Shown in pieces: positions 10,805-22,341 of a stretch of 64,000 nt of DNA; the first letter of the stretch is position 1, and every line of letters starts with the position of its first letter. The notes under the pieces were generated by a model. It was not told where the DNA came from. It did no database searches and saw only the letters and a list, made by a program, of their open reading frames with translations. Position numbers and translations under genes: made by a program. The DNA is from Xenopus tropicalis (Eukaryota > Chordata > Amphibia > Anura > Pipidae), in contig NC_030677.2 of assembly GCF_000004195.4 (NCBI RefSeq), positions 202,232,713 to 202,296,712 on the forward strand, given 5' to 3'.

Positions 10805-11575
10805 TACAGGTATAGGATCCATTATCCAGAAACCTGTTATCCAGAAATTTCTGAATTAAGGGAAGATCATCTCCCATATACTTCATCATTAAATCTAATT
10901 TTTAAAAATGATTCCCTTTTCTCTGTAATAATAAAACAGTACCTGTACTTGATCCCAACTAAGATATAATTACCCCTTATTGGGGGCAGAACAGCCCTAT
11001 TGGGTTTATTTAATGGTTAAATGATTCCCTTTTCTCTGTAATAATAAAACAGTACCTGTACTTGATCCCAACTAAGATATAATTACCCCTTATTGGGGCA
11101 GAACAGCCCTATTGGGTTTATTTAATGGTTAAATGATTCCCTTTTCTCTGTAATAATAAAACAGTACCTGTACTTGATCCCAACTAAGATATAATTACCC
11201 CTTATTGGGGGCAGAACAGCCCTATTGGGTTTATTTCATGGTTAAATGATTCCCTTTTCTCTGTAATAATAAAACAGTACCTGTACTTGATCCCAACTAA
11301 GATATAATTACCCCTTATTGGGGCAGAACAGCCCTATTGGGTTTATTTAATGGTTAAATGATTCCCTTTTCTCTGTAATAATAAAACAGTACCTGTACTT
11401 GATCCCAACTAAGATATAATTACCCCTTATTGGGGGCAGAACAGTCCTATTGGGTTTATTTAATGTTTATATTATTTATGAGTAGACGTAAGGTATGGAG
11501 CTCCAAATTACAGAAAGACCCCTTATCCGGAGAAACCCAGGTCCTGGGCATTCTGAATAACAGGTCCCATAACTG
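10805..11575 (+). mobile_element. MITE ('GGTATGGGATCC' family) with 5-copy internal minisatellite
   Basis: The left end is ACAGGTATAGGATCC followed by TTATCCAGAAACC. The right end includes CTTATCCGGAG, GAATAACAGG and GGTCCCATAACTG, giving inverted termini. The internal module recurs at 10937, 11050, 11162, 11275 and 11387 (112-113 bp). Its last internal copy is the left breakpoint of the adjacent 2.0 kb duplication. Confidence 0.88.
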
Positions 11576-12077
11576 AACATGGTCTTTAATACTATATTTT
11601 TGAATGCACTAGGATAGGGATCTAATATCTAATCAATATTGCACTAGCAGCTTGTTGGGTCTTGTTGCCACATAGTAGAAAGAATCCTTAGAGATAGGTT
11701 ATGTCACGAGCCTAAAAGGCACAATGGCCTAAAATGCAATTACTGGGCCCTAAACAGAATCACTTCTGGGCCCCCCAAGGCAGGGGCTGCCAACAACAAG
11801 GCTTTGGTATCAACATAATACTTCTTCGACATCTCTTGTTGTGCCCTTTAAGCAAATCTGATTCCCACAGAGATCTGCAGGAATAATTCGATCTACTTGT
11901 CCGTAGATAGAAGTGTCAGTCCAAAGGGCAGAGAATGTGCTGGCGGCTGAGATCAAAGGAGGTGGAAAGGCCAAATTCAGTAGGACAAGCAGCGTCTGAG
12001 GAAGGAAAGGCAGGGACCGCCTGGCGGGGTTATTAAAAGAACCCCCCAGAATATAGGAATCGCCTACAAAGGATCTG

Positions 12078-13207
12078 CTACAAAGGATCAGGTTTGGGAC
12101 GCAGCTACAAAGGATCAGGTTTGGGACGCAGCTACAAAGGATCTGCTTTGGGACGCAGCTACAAAGGATCAGGTTTGGGACGCAGCTACAAAGGATCAGG
12201 TTTGGGATGCAGCTACAAAGGATCTGGTTTGGGATGCAGCTACAAAGGATCTGCTTTGGGACGCAGCTACAAAGGATCAGGTTTGGGACGCAGCTACAAA
12301 GGATCAGGTTTGGGATGCAGCTACAAAGGATCTGGTTTGGGATGCAGCTACAAAGGATCTGGTTTGGGACGCAGCTACAAAGGATCAGGTTTGGGACGCA
12401 GCTACAAAGGATCAGGTTTGGGATGCAGCTACAAAGGATCAGGTTTGGGATGCAGCTACAAAGGATCTGGTTTGGGACGCAGCTACAAAGGATCAGGTTT
12501 GGGATGCAGCTACAAAGGATCTGGTTGGGATGCAGCTACAATGGATCAGGTTTGGGATGCAGCTACAAAGGATCTGGTTTGGGACGCAGCTACAAAGGAT
12601 CAGGTTTGGGATGCAGCTACAAAGGATCTGGTTTGGGACGCAGCTACAAAGGATCAGGTTTGGGATGCAGCTACAAAGGATCTGGTTGGGATGCAGCTAC
12701 AATGGATCAGGTTTGGGATGCAGCTACAAAGGATCTGGTTTGGGACGCAGCTACAAAGGATCAGGTTTGGGATGCAGCTACAAAGGATCTGGTTTGGGAC
12801 GCAGCTACAAAGGATCAGGTTTGGGATGCAGCTACAAAGGATCTGGTTGGGATGCAGCTACAATGGATCAGGTTTGGGACGCAGCTACAAAGGATCAGGT
12901 TTGGGATGCAGCTACAAAGGATCAGGCTTGGGACGCAGCTACAAAGGATCTGGTTGGGATGCAGCTACAATGGATCAGGTTTGGGACGCAGCTACAAAGG
13001 ATCAGGTTTGGGATGCAGCTACAATGGATCAGGTTTGGGATGCAGCTACAAAGGATCAGGTTTGGGACGCAGCTACAATGGATCAGGTTTGGGACGCAGC
13101 TACAAAGGATCTGGTTTGGGACGCAGCTACAAAGGTTCTGGTTTGGGATGCAGCTACAATGGATCTGGTTTGGGATGCAGCTACAAAGGTTCTGGTTTGG
13201 GATGCAG
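12078..13207. repeat. 27-bp minisatellite, 42 units
   Basis: The unit runs CTACAAAGGATCAGGTTT and then GGGACGCAG. Common variants are CAG/CTG in the middle, GACGCAG/GATGCAG, and ATGGATC for AAGGATC. Four units have lost a T (GGTTGGG) and are 26 bp. The length 1130 equals 42 x 27 - 4. Because the unit is a multiple of three without stops, all three plus-strand frames stay open and give Gly-Ser-Gly-Leu-Gly-Arg-Ser-Tyr-Lys-type repeats. There is no evidence that it is translated. Confidence 0.95.
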
Positions 13208-13261
13208 CTACAAAGAATGGCTTATATTCTCTATATTCTCTGGAAGTGTAAGGGCAGAGGT

Positions 13262-13397
13262 CAGGGGGCAACATGTTGCTCACCAACCCCTTTGATCCCA
13301 GTGGCCTCACAGTAGGTGCCAGTTTTACATTTCTGGCTTGGAGACAAGTTTTGGAAGCCCCGAGACACAGTTTTACTCCAAGCAGAGCCTCCTGCAG
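13262..13397. mobile_element. hAT-like MITE fragment (truncated by duplication junction)
   Basis: Sequence such as GGGCAACATGTTGCTCACC and TTTCTGGCTTGGAGACAAG belongs to a subfamily of the 'GATCCCCAACC' hAT MITE. The element is cut at the CAG junction. Confidence 0.75.
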
Positions 13398-14085
13398 TAC
13401 CTGTACTTGATCCCAACTAAGATATAATTACCCCTTATTGGGGGCAGAACAGTCCTATTGGGTTTATTTAATGTTTATATTATTTATGAGTAGACGTAAG
13501 GTATGGAGCTCCAAATTACAGAAAGACCCCTTATCCGGAGAAACCCAGGTCCTGGGCATTCTGAATAACAGGTCCCATAACTGAACATGGTCTTTAATAC
13601 TATATTTTTGAATGCACTAGGATAGGGATCTAATATCTAATCAATATTGCACTAGCAGCTTGTTGGGTCTTGTTGCCACATAGTAGAAAGAATCCTTAGA
13701 GATAGGTTATGTCACGAGCCTAAAAGGCACAATGGCCTAAAATGCAATTACTGGGCCCTAAACAGAATCACTTCTGGGCCCCCCAAGGCAGGGGCTGCCA
13801 ACAACAAGGCTTTGGTATCAACATAATACTTCTTCGACATCTCTTGTTGTGCCCTTTAAGCAAATCTGATTCCCACAGAGATCTGCAGGAATAATTCGAT
13901 CTACTTGTCCGTAGATAGAAGTGTCAGTCCAAAGGGCAGAGAATGTGCTGGCGGCTGAGATCAAAGGAGGTGGAAAGGCCAAATTCAGTAGGACAAGCAG
14001 CGTCTGAGGAAGGAAAGGCAGGGACCGCCTGGCGGGGTTATTAAAAGAACCCCCCAGAATATAGGAATCGCCTACAAAGGATCTG

Positions 14086-14890
14086 CTACAAAGGATCAGG
14101 TTTGGGACGCAGCTACAAAGGATCAGGTTTGGGACGCAGCTACAAAGGATCTGCTTTGGGACGCAGCTACAAAGGATCAGGTTTGGGACGCAGCTACAAA
14201 GGATCAGGTTTGGGATGCAGCTACAAAGGATCTGGTTTGGGATGCAGCTACAAAGGATCTGCTTTGGGACGCAGCTACAAAGGATCAGGTTTGGGACGCA
14301 GCTACAAAGGATCAGGTTTGGGATGCAGCTACAAAGGATCTGGTTTGGGATGCAGCTACAAAGGATCTGGTTTGGGACGCAGCTACAAAGGATCAGGTTT
14401 GGGACGCAGCTACAAAGGATCAGGTTTGGGATGCAGCTACAAAGGATCAGGTTTGGGATGCAGCTACAAAGGATCTGGTTTGGGACGCAGCTACAAAGGA
14501 TCAGGTTTGGGATGCAGCTACAAAGGATCTGGTTGGGATGCAGCTACAATGGATCAGGTTTGGGATGCAGCTACAAAGGATCTGGTTTGGGACGCAGCTA
14601 CAAAGGATCAGGTTTGGGATGCAGCTACAAAGGATCTGGTTTGGGACGCAGCTACAAAGGATCAGGTTTGGGATGCAGCTACAAAGGATCTGGTTGGGAT
14701 GCAGCTACAATGGATCAGGTTTGGGACGCAGCTACAAAGGATCTGGTTGGGATGCAGCTACAATGGATCAGGTTTGGGATGCAGCTACAAAGGATCTGGT
14801 TGGGATGCAGCTACAATGGATCAGGTTTGGGATGCAGCTACAAAGGATCAGGTTTGGGATGCAGCTACAAAGGATCTGGTTGGGATGCAG
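14086..14890. repeat. 27-bp minisatellite, 30 units (duplicate copy)
   Basis: This is the same array in the second duplication unit. Its length of 805 equals 30 x 27 - 5, so it is exactly 12 units shorter than its partner and has five 26-bp variants. The left half follows the same variant order as the partner, so the difference lies toward the right. Confidence 0.95.
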
Positions 14891-14944
14891 CTACAAAGAA
14901 TGGCTTATATTCTCTATATTCTCTGGAAGTGTAAGGGCAGAGGT

Positions 14945-15175
14945 CAGGGGGCAACATGTTGCTCACCAACCCCTTTGATCCCAGTGGCCTCACAGTAGGT
15001 GCCAGTTTTACATTTCTGGCTTGGAGACAAGTTTTGGAAGCCCCGAGACACAGTTTTACTCCAAGCAGAGCCTCCTGCAGGCCACATGGGGCTACCAAAT
15101 AGCCAATCACAGCCCTTATTTGGCCCTCAAATAACTCTTTTTAAACTTATGTGGCTCACCATCATTTCTTACATC
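14945..15175. mobile_element. hAT-like MITE, longer copy at right edge of duplication
   Basis: This copy continues past the breakpoint with GGGCTACCAAATAGCC and AATCACAGCCCTTATTTGG. It shows the undisrupted sequence into which the duplication breakpoint fell. Clear terminal CAG...CTG ends are not seen. Confidence 0.7.
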
Positions 15176-15900
15176 TGAGAGTGGCTAGTAAATACGGTTG
15201 GGGGTCTCTGGGCCGAGCAATAAAACCAACTGAAATAGCAGGAAATATCAAGGCAGAGGGGGAACGTCTGTCCCGCACAGGTAGTACCTGCTACAAAGCC
15301 AACAGTTGCAAATGTTGTAGAAGACTTTTTCTTACTTGATAAATCATAAGGATGTTGGACATTCTGGGATTCAGACCAAAAAGTTAATGGTGACATTGAG
15401 TTTGGGGAGCGGGGAGGGTGACTATAAGGCGAGTTCCTACACCCTAAACATCCTCTGCTTAGAAAAATGATTAAGAAGCGTTACAGCGAATCAGAAAAAA
15501 AGACAAGGATTTCTCCACTTTGTCACTTGGACACCCTAGTTGGACAGTCTCTAAAGAAGCATGGGGCTATCAGGCACTATTGGGCTTATTTAGCAATTTT
15601 CGAGTTTGTAAATTGGAGAGTTTTTTTCTCTACTTCGAACAAACTCCCATTTTAAAAATTTCGATTGTTTGCTTAATAATTAAAAAATCCAATCTGAAAA
15701 AAAAAAACAATTGAATAAAAAAACTGGAATATCTCAAATTGAAAATGTGCTGTGACTTTGCCTGGGACAACTCCCATTGACTCCTACATAAACTCAAAGG
15801 TTTTTTCGATGCCGGCGTTTTACATTCAAGTTTTTGGATTTTTTTGCACTTAGCAAATTATTTTGAACCCAATATTGGGAATTTTTTGCGCAAAAAAATA
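15176..15900. other. mixed single-copy and AT-rich repeat DNA
   Basis: From about 15560 the sequence has the character of the Xenopus 'lengthened-T' MITEs (TTATTTAGCAATTTTCGAG, runs of TTTTTTCGATG), but I cannot place its ends. No exon is seen. Confidence 0.35.
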
Positions 15901-16231
15901 AAATCGTGGTAAAAAATTTGAATTCAAACGTTGATAAATCTCTTGTAAGCAAGATATCTTGTAAATGACAAATAGATCTGACAAGGAAATATCATGGCCG
16001 GAGTGTTTCCCTGGGGAGAGGAAAGGTGAGGCAATGTCATGGCTACATACGTGAGTGCTGTTTAGCGACGTGGTGGAACCTCTTATATATATCCGAAAGG
16101 AGTTCAGAAGGGAGATATTTATCACAAGAGCGGGGAGGCTGAAACTAAAGGGCACAAAGTGAGCTGTGAGTAACAAAGGAAAGGGAATCTAAACAGAGAG
16201 ATCCATGCACAGCAGAGTAGATGTAGTAACA

Positions 16232-16537
16232 CAGTGATCCCCAACCAGTGGCTCAGGGGCAACATGTTGCTCCCCAACCCCTTGGGTGTTGCTCTCAGTG
16301 CCCCAAACCAGGGAGTTATTTTTGAATTCCTGACTTGGGGGCAAGTTTTGGTTGAATAAAAACAAGATTTCCTACCAGATAAAGCCCCTGTAAGCTGATA
16401 GGGTGCATAGAGGCCCCTAATAGCCAATCACAGCCCTTATTTGGCTCCTCCATGAACTTTTATGGGGCTTGTGTTGCTCCCCAAGTCTTTTTACATTTGA
16501 CTGTGGCTCACGAGTAAGAAAGGTTTGGGGACCCCTA
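16232..16537. mobile_element. hAT-type MITE, full length, reverse orientation
   Basis: It starts CAGTGATCCCCAACC and ends GTTTGGGGACCCCTA. Internal landmarks are GCAACATGTTGCTCC, CCTGACTTGGGGGCAAG and AATAGCCAATCACAGC. Confidence 0.85.
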
Positions 16538-16545
16538 GTCTAGAG

Positions 16546-16702
16546 CAGTGATCCCCAACCAGTGGCTCAGGGGCAACATGTTGCTCCCCAACCCCTTGGA
16601 TGTTGCTCTCAGTGCCCCCAAACCAGGTAGTTATTTGAATTCCTGACTTGGGGGCAAGTTTTGGTTGAATAAAAACAAGATTTCCTACCAAATAAAGAGG
16701 GT
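16546..16702. mobile_element. hAT-type MITE, truncated second copy
   Basis: A second copy begins 9 bases after the previous one ends and is cut off after ACCAAATAAAG. It is followed directly by GCTTACAATCTAAATAG, the tail of a different dispersed repeat (16703-16745). Confidence 0.8.
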
Positions 16703-16984
16703 AGAGGTCCCTGCCCCGTAGAGCTTACAATCTAAATAGAAGAAAGTGGCAAATAGCAAAACAGACAAATAATTTTCGGATAGATTTTACTAGTTTTGTA
16801 CCTGTCAAAAGTTTGGATAAAATGAATTTATAGCAGGAAAGTCTACAGAATAGAAAGTGAATTTTGGAATAACATTTGCAGAGCAAATCTAAATGCCATT
16901 TGTAGTCAGTGTTACTGTATATACATCTAGGGGAAGATGTATATACAAAAAAAAAATGGCAAGAAAACGCAAGCGACTTTTCAA

Positions 16985-17391
16985 GTTTTGTTTTTTGGAA
17001 TTGTAGCTTATTTTACACATTAGAACTGCTTTCAGCTAACCTATTGTTTCTCCTACTCCCATGTAACTGGAGGAGTCCCAAGCCGGACTTGGATTTCTTA
17101 CTATTGAGTGCTATTCTGATACCTACTGGGAGCTGCTATCTTGCTCCCTTCCCATTGTTCTGCTGATCGGCTGCTGGGAGGAGGGGGATATCACTCCAAC
17201 TTGCAGCACAGCAGTAAAGTGAGAATGAAGTTTATCAGAGCACAGATCACATGGCTGTGGCACCCTGGGAAATGAAGAATATGGCTAGCCCCATGGGAAA
17301 AACAGATTACAATACAGGATTCTGCTGGAGAAGCTCTATCAACTGATGGGGTTTGGAAAAAACATGATTCCCCGTGACAGTGTTCCTTTAA
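16985..17391. mobile_element. TTAA-type (T2/Kolobok-like) MITE, single copy
   Basis: The right end reads GTGACAGTGTTCCTTTAA, the TTAA-adjacent terminus of this class. It contains CATTAGAACTGCTTTCAGC through CAGCAGTAAAGTG, the same segment that is tandemly amplified at 41643-42770. The left end is not clear. Confidence 0.7.
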
Positions 17392-17940
17392 TAAAGGAAG
17401 TTTCAAAAAATATTTCTCACATCTAGGAAACAAAATGCCAACTTGATTTTTAATGAATCTGCCCCTTAGAGTCGGATTAGGAAGATCTGAGCCTCAGTAT
17501 TGGGCCATAAATCCTCTATTGTGTTATTTATTAAACAATTTAATCCAGTTTTTTTCTTACAATAATCATAAATAATAAATTTTAGTTTTTGATTTTTGAA
17601 AAACTTGAACACGAAAGAGAAACCCAATTATAGTAACAAAAACATGTTCGAGTAAAAAAGAAAGATTTATTTTGGAATTTTAATTAATATTTCAGCATTC
17701 TCATTTTCGTGGTTTTAGTTTTTGAAACACGCCAAATGATTTATTAAAAAGTCTTTTATAAAGAAGCACGTATGAAAAAATACACGGAAAAAAACACACA
17801 TTTTTTGCATTGTCACAAATGAGAGGGTAAAAAAAAGCCTGAAAACCCCCAAATCCTTGAAGAAAAGAAAGATCTTCCAGTTGTAAAATGGACGCCTGCC
17901 ATTGACTTCTTACAAATTTTTCACAGTTTTGTCGCACAAT

Positions 17941-18357
17941 AAGGGGCATATTTACTAAAATGTGTTTTTTTCTGGCCTTGAAAGTTGACATGGTATAAAT
18001 TTGAAGTAACTACGATCATTTCTGTAGTTATAAAATGTCTCGACTTTTATCATTCGTACGAAAATATCCCAATTGCGTTACAAAAGTCCAGAATTTTTCA
18101 GACTGTAAAGTTCGTAAACGCCACAAAAACATTTCTGGCTTTTGTAGCCTTCCATAGGACTCAATGGCACTCAACAGATCAAACCTGGCGAAAATATAAT
18201 CCCGATAAAAGGGGCGAAATGTTTGTGTTCGATTTTTTTGATGGAATTTACCGAAAACCACTAAAAACTTTTACTGAAATGTTTGTGTACATCCCGAAAT
18301 GTTCTGTAATTTAGAAAAAATACGAATTTATCTCAAAATTGTTTAGTAAATTTGCCA
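17941..18357. mobile_element. 'TTTACTAA' family MITE
   Basis: The ends are AGGGGCATATTTACTAAAA and TTTAGTAAATTTGCCACTAA, an inverted pair. The interior is AT-rich with TTCG/CGAA words. No coding capacity is seen. Confidence 0.75.
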
Positions 18358-18391
18358 CTAAATCTAAATTGCATTTCGGCGCAAAAAATGA

Positions 18392-18748
18392 CTGATAGTG
18401 ATGAGCGAATTTTTTTGCCAGGCATGGATTCACAGCGAATTTCTGCATTTCGCCATTTGCCATTGTTTCGCAAAACTTCTGTGAAAATTCACAGCGGAAA
18501 AATTTGTCGCGTGTAAAAAAAATTCATTGCACGTCAAATTGGGTGCGGTCGAGCCAACATTGGGTGTGGTTGAAACAAAATTGGGCCACGTCCGCATCAA
18601 AAAAAAGGGTGCAAACGCGTCAAAAAAGTGTGGGCGACAAAAAAAATTTGGCGACAAATGCGTTCGTGAATATTCCTGCCGTTTTGTGAATTTTATGGCG
18701 AAGCAAAACAGGACAGATTCACTCATCACTACTAATTGTGAAAAAAAT
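18392..18748. mobile_element. 'AGTGATGAGCGAAT' family MITE
   Basis: The left end TAGTGATGAGCGAATTT faces the right end GACAGATTCACTCATCACTA, so the termini are inverted repeats. The interior consists of GAATTT/AAATTC and GCGAAA words. Confidence 0.8.
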
Positions 18749-19225
18749 ATGAAAAAATTATTAGAATTAGAGCTAACCCAGGGACTGCCGTTTCTCATGC
18801 TTTGAATGAAATAATAAAAGCTAAGATTTCAATTTGTATTCATTTAAGTGGGAGCGACTGAAGCTTCATTTTGTGCCGCCCCATACGCAGCGCGGCCGCG
18901 ATGTGTCAATATGTCTCCAACACGATGAGCTCGGAGCCCACTGATGAGTCCCACAAGCCTTTCCCCAGGAACACAGATATAAGTTGGCACATTATTTTTC
19001 ACATTTTGCGCCTGTAGCGATTGCCTGGACGTCAGGAAGAATCTGTTCATTAAAAGTAAAGAATGTGAGAGAAGAAATTGGGACGGGATTTTTAGAAAAC
19101 GGGTTTTGTTGCTCTGTCCTTATTTCTGTTCTTATTTTTGTGGTTCTTTCTGGCTGAGTAAACCCAGTGGCCGAGGCAGCCAATATATTATGTGTATAGT
19201 AGATAAGTTGCAAAGAATATGAAAT
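18749..19225. other. single-copy DNA, no feature recognised
   Basis: Positions 18880-18990 are locally GC-richer (GCAGCGCGGCCGCG) but contain no recognisable exon. Confidence 0.4.
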
Positions 19226-19423
19226 GTAGGGGCCCATTTACTAACCATTGATTGTTTGTTTAAACTGAATTTTTTACTGCAAAAAGATTTTCGGAGATTT
19301 ACTATGCGTCTACACGGTTCCAAATCCAACAATTCACCAGGTTTAACTTGATGAATTCATGTAGAAGTCAATGGTAAAGGTGCCTTCCCTTTCCTTTAAG
19401 GAGAAGGAAAGGTAGAAACTAAG

Positions 19424-19736
19424 GGGCACATTTACTAATCCACGAATCCGAATGGGAAAAAATCTCGAGAACGAAAATTTTGCGACTTTTTCGCCGCCGT
19501 CATGACTTTTTCGTATTGAGCAATTGTAAATGGCGGAAAAACCAATCCAATTTTTTCGCAACAGCGACGAAAAAGTTGCGGAAAATGTATGATAAAGTCA
19601 TAACGGCGACGAAAAAATCGCGGGACATACGAAAAAGTAGCGACGGCGACGAAAAAGTCACAAAATACCGATCATTACGAAAAAATGCGTTCGGGCACTT
19701 TCGGTCCGTTCGTCTATTAGTAAATCTGCCCCTAAG
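19424..19736. mobile_element. 'TTTACTAA' family MITE with CGACGAAAAAG words
   Basis: The ends are GGGGCACATTTACTAATCC and TTAGTAAATCTGCCCCTAA. The interior is a mirror of TTTTTCG and CGAAAAA words that can fold into a long imperfect hairpin. Related copies are at 31156-31537 and 54660-54957. Confidence 0.85.
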
Positions 19737-20458
19737 TAAGCTTTATCAGAAAGTCTATGTAAATACAGCCATAAACACTCACAGTAACACTGCACTGAGT
19801 CCTCTATCAAAAAAACACAGGATTTCTTGTCTCCTTTTTTGTGAACATGTTCTTCAGTATCAGACTTCCTCTCTTTTGGGCTCCTTCAGGTTTTGGGCTT
19901 GAGTCTGCTCAGTTCTCTCCTCTCACCCTCCCATAAGAATGCATTAGAACTGTGTGATCTGAGCTTCCAATGGCTACCACTGCAGCAGGAAGCTACCAAG
20001 ACCAAGCTAAAATGGCAGCTGCTATCAAAGGGAGCTTCTAGGGCTGCTTACTCAGGTCTTTTGTCTGGAAACTTAAGATTTTGTCTGAAAACGTGACTTT
20101 TTCAAATTGTAGCAGCGACAATTCGATAAAGACTGGATTATAACTGCAGCAATTCAAAAAAGCTCGTTTTTTTTCCAACTTTTCTCTCAGCGACTTTTCC
20201 TTGTGACTTTTTTTTAGTAAATATTAGACATTCGAGAAAACGATTTTAGTCGAAAAATGCGAAATGATGGAGTTCTAGTAAATGTGCCCTGTAATGTTTA
20301 GTTCAAATAATCAACATAAATATAAAAAGGCTTGTGAACCAACACCGGCCTCAAGGGCCACATGCAGTAATCAGTAATGAGAACCCGAAACACAAAAGCA
20401 TTTTTGCATAAGAAAAAAAATGTAATTCTAAGCAACTTTTCCAAAGTTATTTGTATAT

Positions 20459-20513
20459 ACAGGTATGGCATCTGTTATCCAGAAACCTGTTATCCAGAAA
20501 GCTCTGAAGTACA
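20459..20513 (+). mobile_element. 'GGTATGGGATCC' MITE, left-end fragment
   Basis: Only the terminus ACAGGTATGGCATCTGTTAT and the adjacent CCAGAAACC repeat remain. Confidence 0.7.
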
Positions 20514-21425
20514 TAATCAGCCTGTAGCATCATCCTCTATGACAGCCAACCTTATTTTCTGCTTGATAATTTGAGACAACCCCTAAGCTCAGCTTCTGGG
20601 CTGCCCAGAGCCCACTGAGCACGTGCAGTGTCACTGACACTCCTAACAGATGGTGGCCCCCTGTGACAACTTTGAAGGTCTGGATTATAACTACTATAGA
20701 GATGCTGAACCCTTAGACTGGTTCAATAAGTTCAGTATATAAAATATTTCATTTCTAACCATATTCATTTTTAGAGTTTAGTTCTCCTTTAAACTCAAAC
20801 AATCATTTGTATGCTGCATTATGACCCATTTTAACTTTTTGCTACACCATACACCAAATCCATACATTCAGACTAATTCTGGTGCAAATGCCACCCCTGC
20901 CCTTTCCCTAGCAACCAAGGCAGATGGAAAGATGAAGAGGAAAGGGGCCTTGATAGGCAGATAAATGATAAAAACATATTAATAACAATAAAAATCCAGC
21001 CTATGGATGAGTCTGCTTTCTGGTTGCTAGGGTCAGTGCTGTCGTGGTTACTAATGCCCCGGGAAGGGCTCCCACATTGTGCCGGGGACAGAGCTAAACT
21101 GGACAGTCAATGAGGTCACAAACTGGCGGACGCGGTTAGTGACCCCTCCAGCTATGGGCAGTGTTGCTTAGCAACCACTCGCCGGAGATTCTAATCTCTC
21201 TCCTCTTCCCTGTCTGTATATTTGTAGCCCGCAGTCTCGTGCAATCAATTTGGCCTTTTATAATGCACTCGCAGATATTTATAGGGTGTTTTTATTCCAC
21301 TTTCTTGCCTGCATTTCTATCTTTGTTCATCAGGGAATAAAGCCTTGGAGTAACATCACCACTGAATTTAATTATTTTGGAATTTCTGTCCTGTTTAGCT
21401 GTGTGATTTCACTGTCTGCCCCCGG
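20514..21425. other. single-copy DNA with an X-box
   Basis: No exon is seen. Positions 20996-21410 look like non-repetitive sequence and include the RFX-like palindrome at 21163. Confidence 0.4.
21163..21175. promoter_or_regulatory. RFX X-box-like palindrome
   Basis: GTTGCTTAGCAAC has perfect 5-bp half-sites around a 3-bp spacer. It lies about 11.9 kb upstream of the st8sia3 start, within GC-richer single-copy sequence. Confidence 0.4.
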
Positions 21426-21715
21426 ATGTATTATCCATTATATAAACCTCATCTAGGCTGCCCCCCCCCCGACATACAGACACACAGGCAAGCAGCCCCC
21501 CACAGCCCCTTGCACAGACCCAGCTCTCCAACTTATTTACCCTTATATACCTGCACACCCAGGGGTACAAGAGGGGCAACGAGCAGCAGGATAGCACCCC
21601 AACACTTCTTTTTTGGGGGTGCCAAATTAGCATTAGAGAGAACACAATGAGAAAGCTTAGCTGAGACACAGTAAACAGAAGCACCAAAATAATAAACCAT
21701 ATACGGGGCAGACTG

Positions 21716-21955
21716 TCCACCGGGACACTGGGAAAAACCCCGGTGGGCCCCGGCCCTAGTGGGCCCTTGCAGGCGCTCCCTCAGCAGAACGTTCCTCCCC
21801 TGACGCGTTAAACTTATGCGCGCTCAGTGGAGGACGTTGGGTGGTGGACCCTGCGGGGGGTTAGGGAGGCTCAGTGGGGGCCCCTGTGGGGGGGGGTTAG
21901 GGGGTGCGGGGATGTGGCTGGCAGGGGCACCTGCAGGGCCCCTCACCATTAGTGA
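21716..21955. repeat. G/C-rich repeat fragment (CCGGTGGGCC type)
   Basis: The GGACACTGGGAAAAACCCC, GGTGGGCCCCGGCCC and GGGGGGGTTAGGG segments resemble the short hAT-like family intact at 37210-37351. Ends are not clean. Confidence 0.45.
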
Positions 21956-22076
21956 TGGGAATTGCTCATTACTCCTGTGGTTTACCTGCAGACCGGGTAA
22001 GTTTGGGGTGAAGCCTGTACCCATTTAGGGTTCGGTGGGTCAGGAGATATACTGACTAGCTGCAGAGCACAGTTAA

Positions 22077-22341
22077 GGTCCCCATACACGTTAAGATTCC
22101 CTGGGGCCAAACGATCGAATTATATTGGCAGCAATGGGGCAGTTGGTTTGGGGGACCGCATCTACAAGCCGATGCGGCCCCCGATCCGACTAAATCTTTT
22201 AACCTGCCCGATCGATATCTGGGCCAGATATCAGTTGGGCAGGCCCCTCGTTTCTGCCCCTACACGGGCCGATTAGCTGCTGAATCAGTCCAAGGGACCG
22301 ATATTAGCAGCTACAATCGGCCCGTGTATGGGGACCTTTAC
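22077..22341. mobile_element. 'GGTCCCCATACACG' family MITE
   Basis: The ends AAGGTCCCCATACACG and CCGTGTATGGGGACCTTT are exact inverted repeats. The interior has the family words GATGCGGCCCCCGATCC and ATCTGGCCAGATAT-like sequence. This is a non-autonomous DNA element of uncertain superfamily. Confidence 0.88.

Larger units (their letters stand above)
11387..15080. repeat. 2.0-kb direct tandem duplication
   Basis: Unit 1 spans 11387-13397 and unit 2 spans 13395-15080. The units are aligned at an offset of 2008 on the left of the 27-bp array and 1683 on the right, because the second array is 325 bp shorter. Flanking sequence (for example 11460-12060 versus 13468-14068) appears essentially identical. 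The junction at 13395-13397 shares the three bases CAG between the two breakpoints. The left breakpoint is in a MITE minisatellite unit and the right one is in a hAT-like MITE fragment. Confidence 0.95.

Noticed and set aside
12094..13295. Long open frames of up to 385 residues of Gly-Ser-Gly-Leu-Gly-Arg-Ser-Tyr-Lys repeats (also 14102-14998)
   Set aside because: All three plus-strand frames are open because the 27-bp unit is a multiple of three without stops. The 26-bp variants switch the frame at random and there is no promoter, splice context or conserved flank.
15467..15714. Overlapping short plus-strand frames with lysine-rich ends
   Set aside because: The region is AT-rich MITE-like DNA and the frames have no recognisable similarity.
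18940..18995. Hammerhead-ribozyme-like CACTGATGAGTCCC
   Set aside because: The CTGATGAG core is present, but the expected GAAA after stem II and a convincing stem II are missing.
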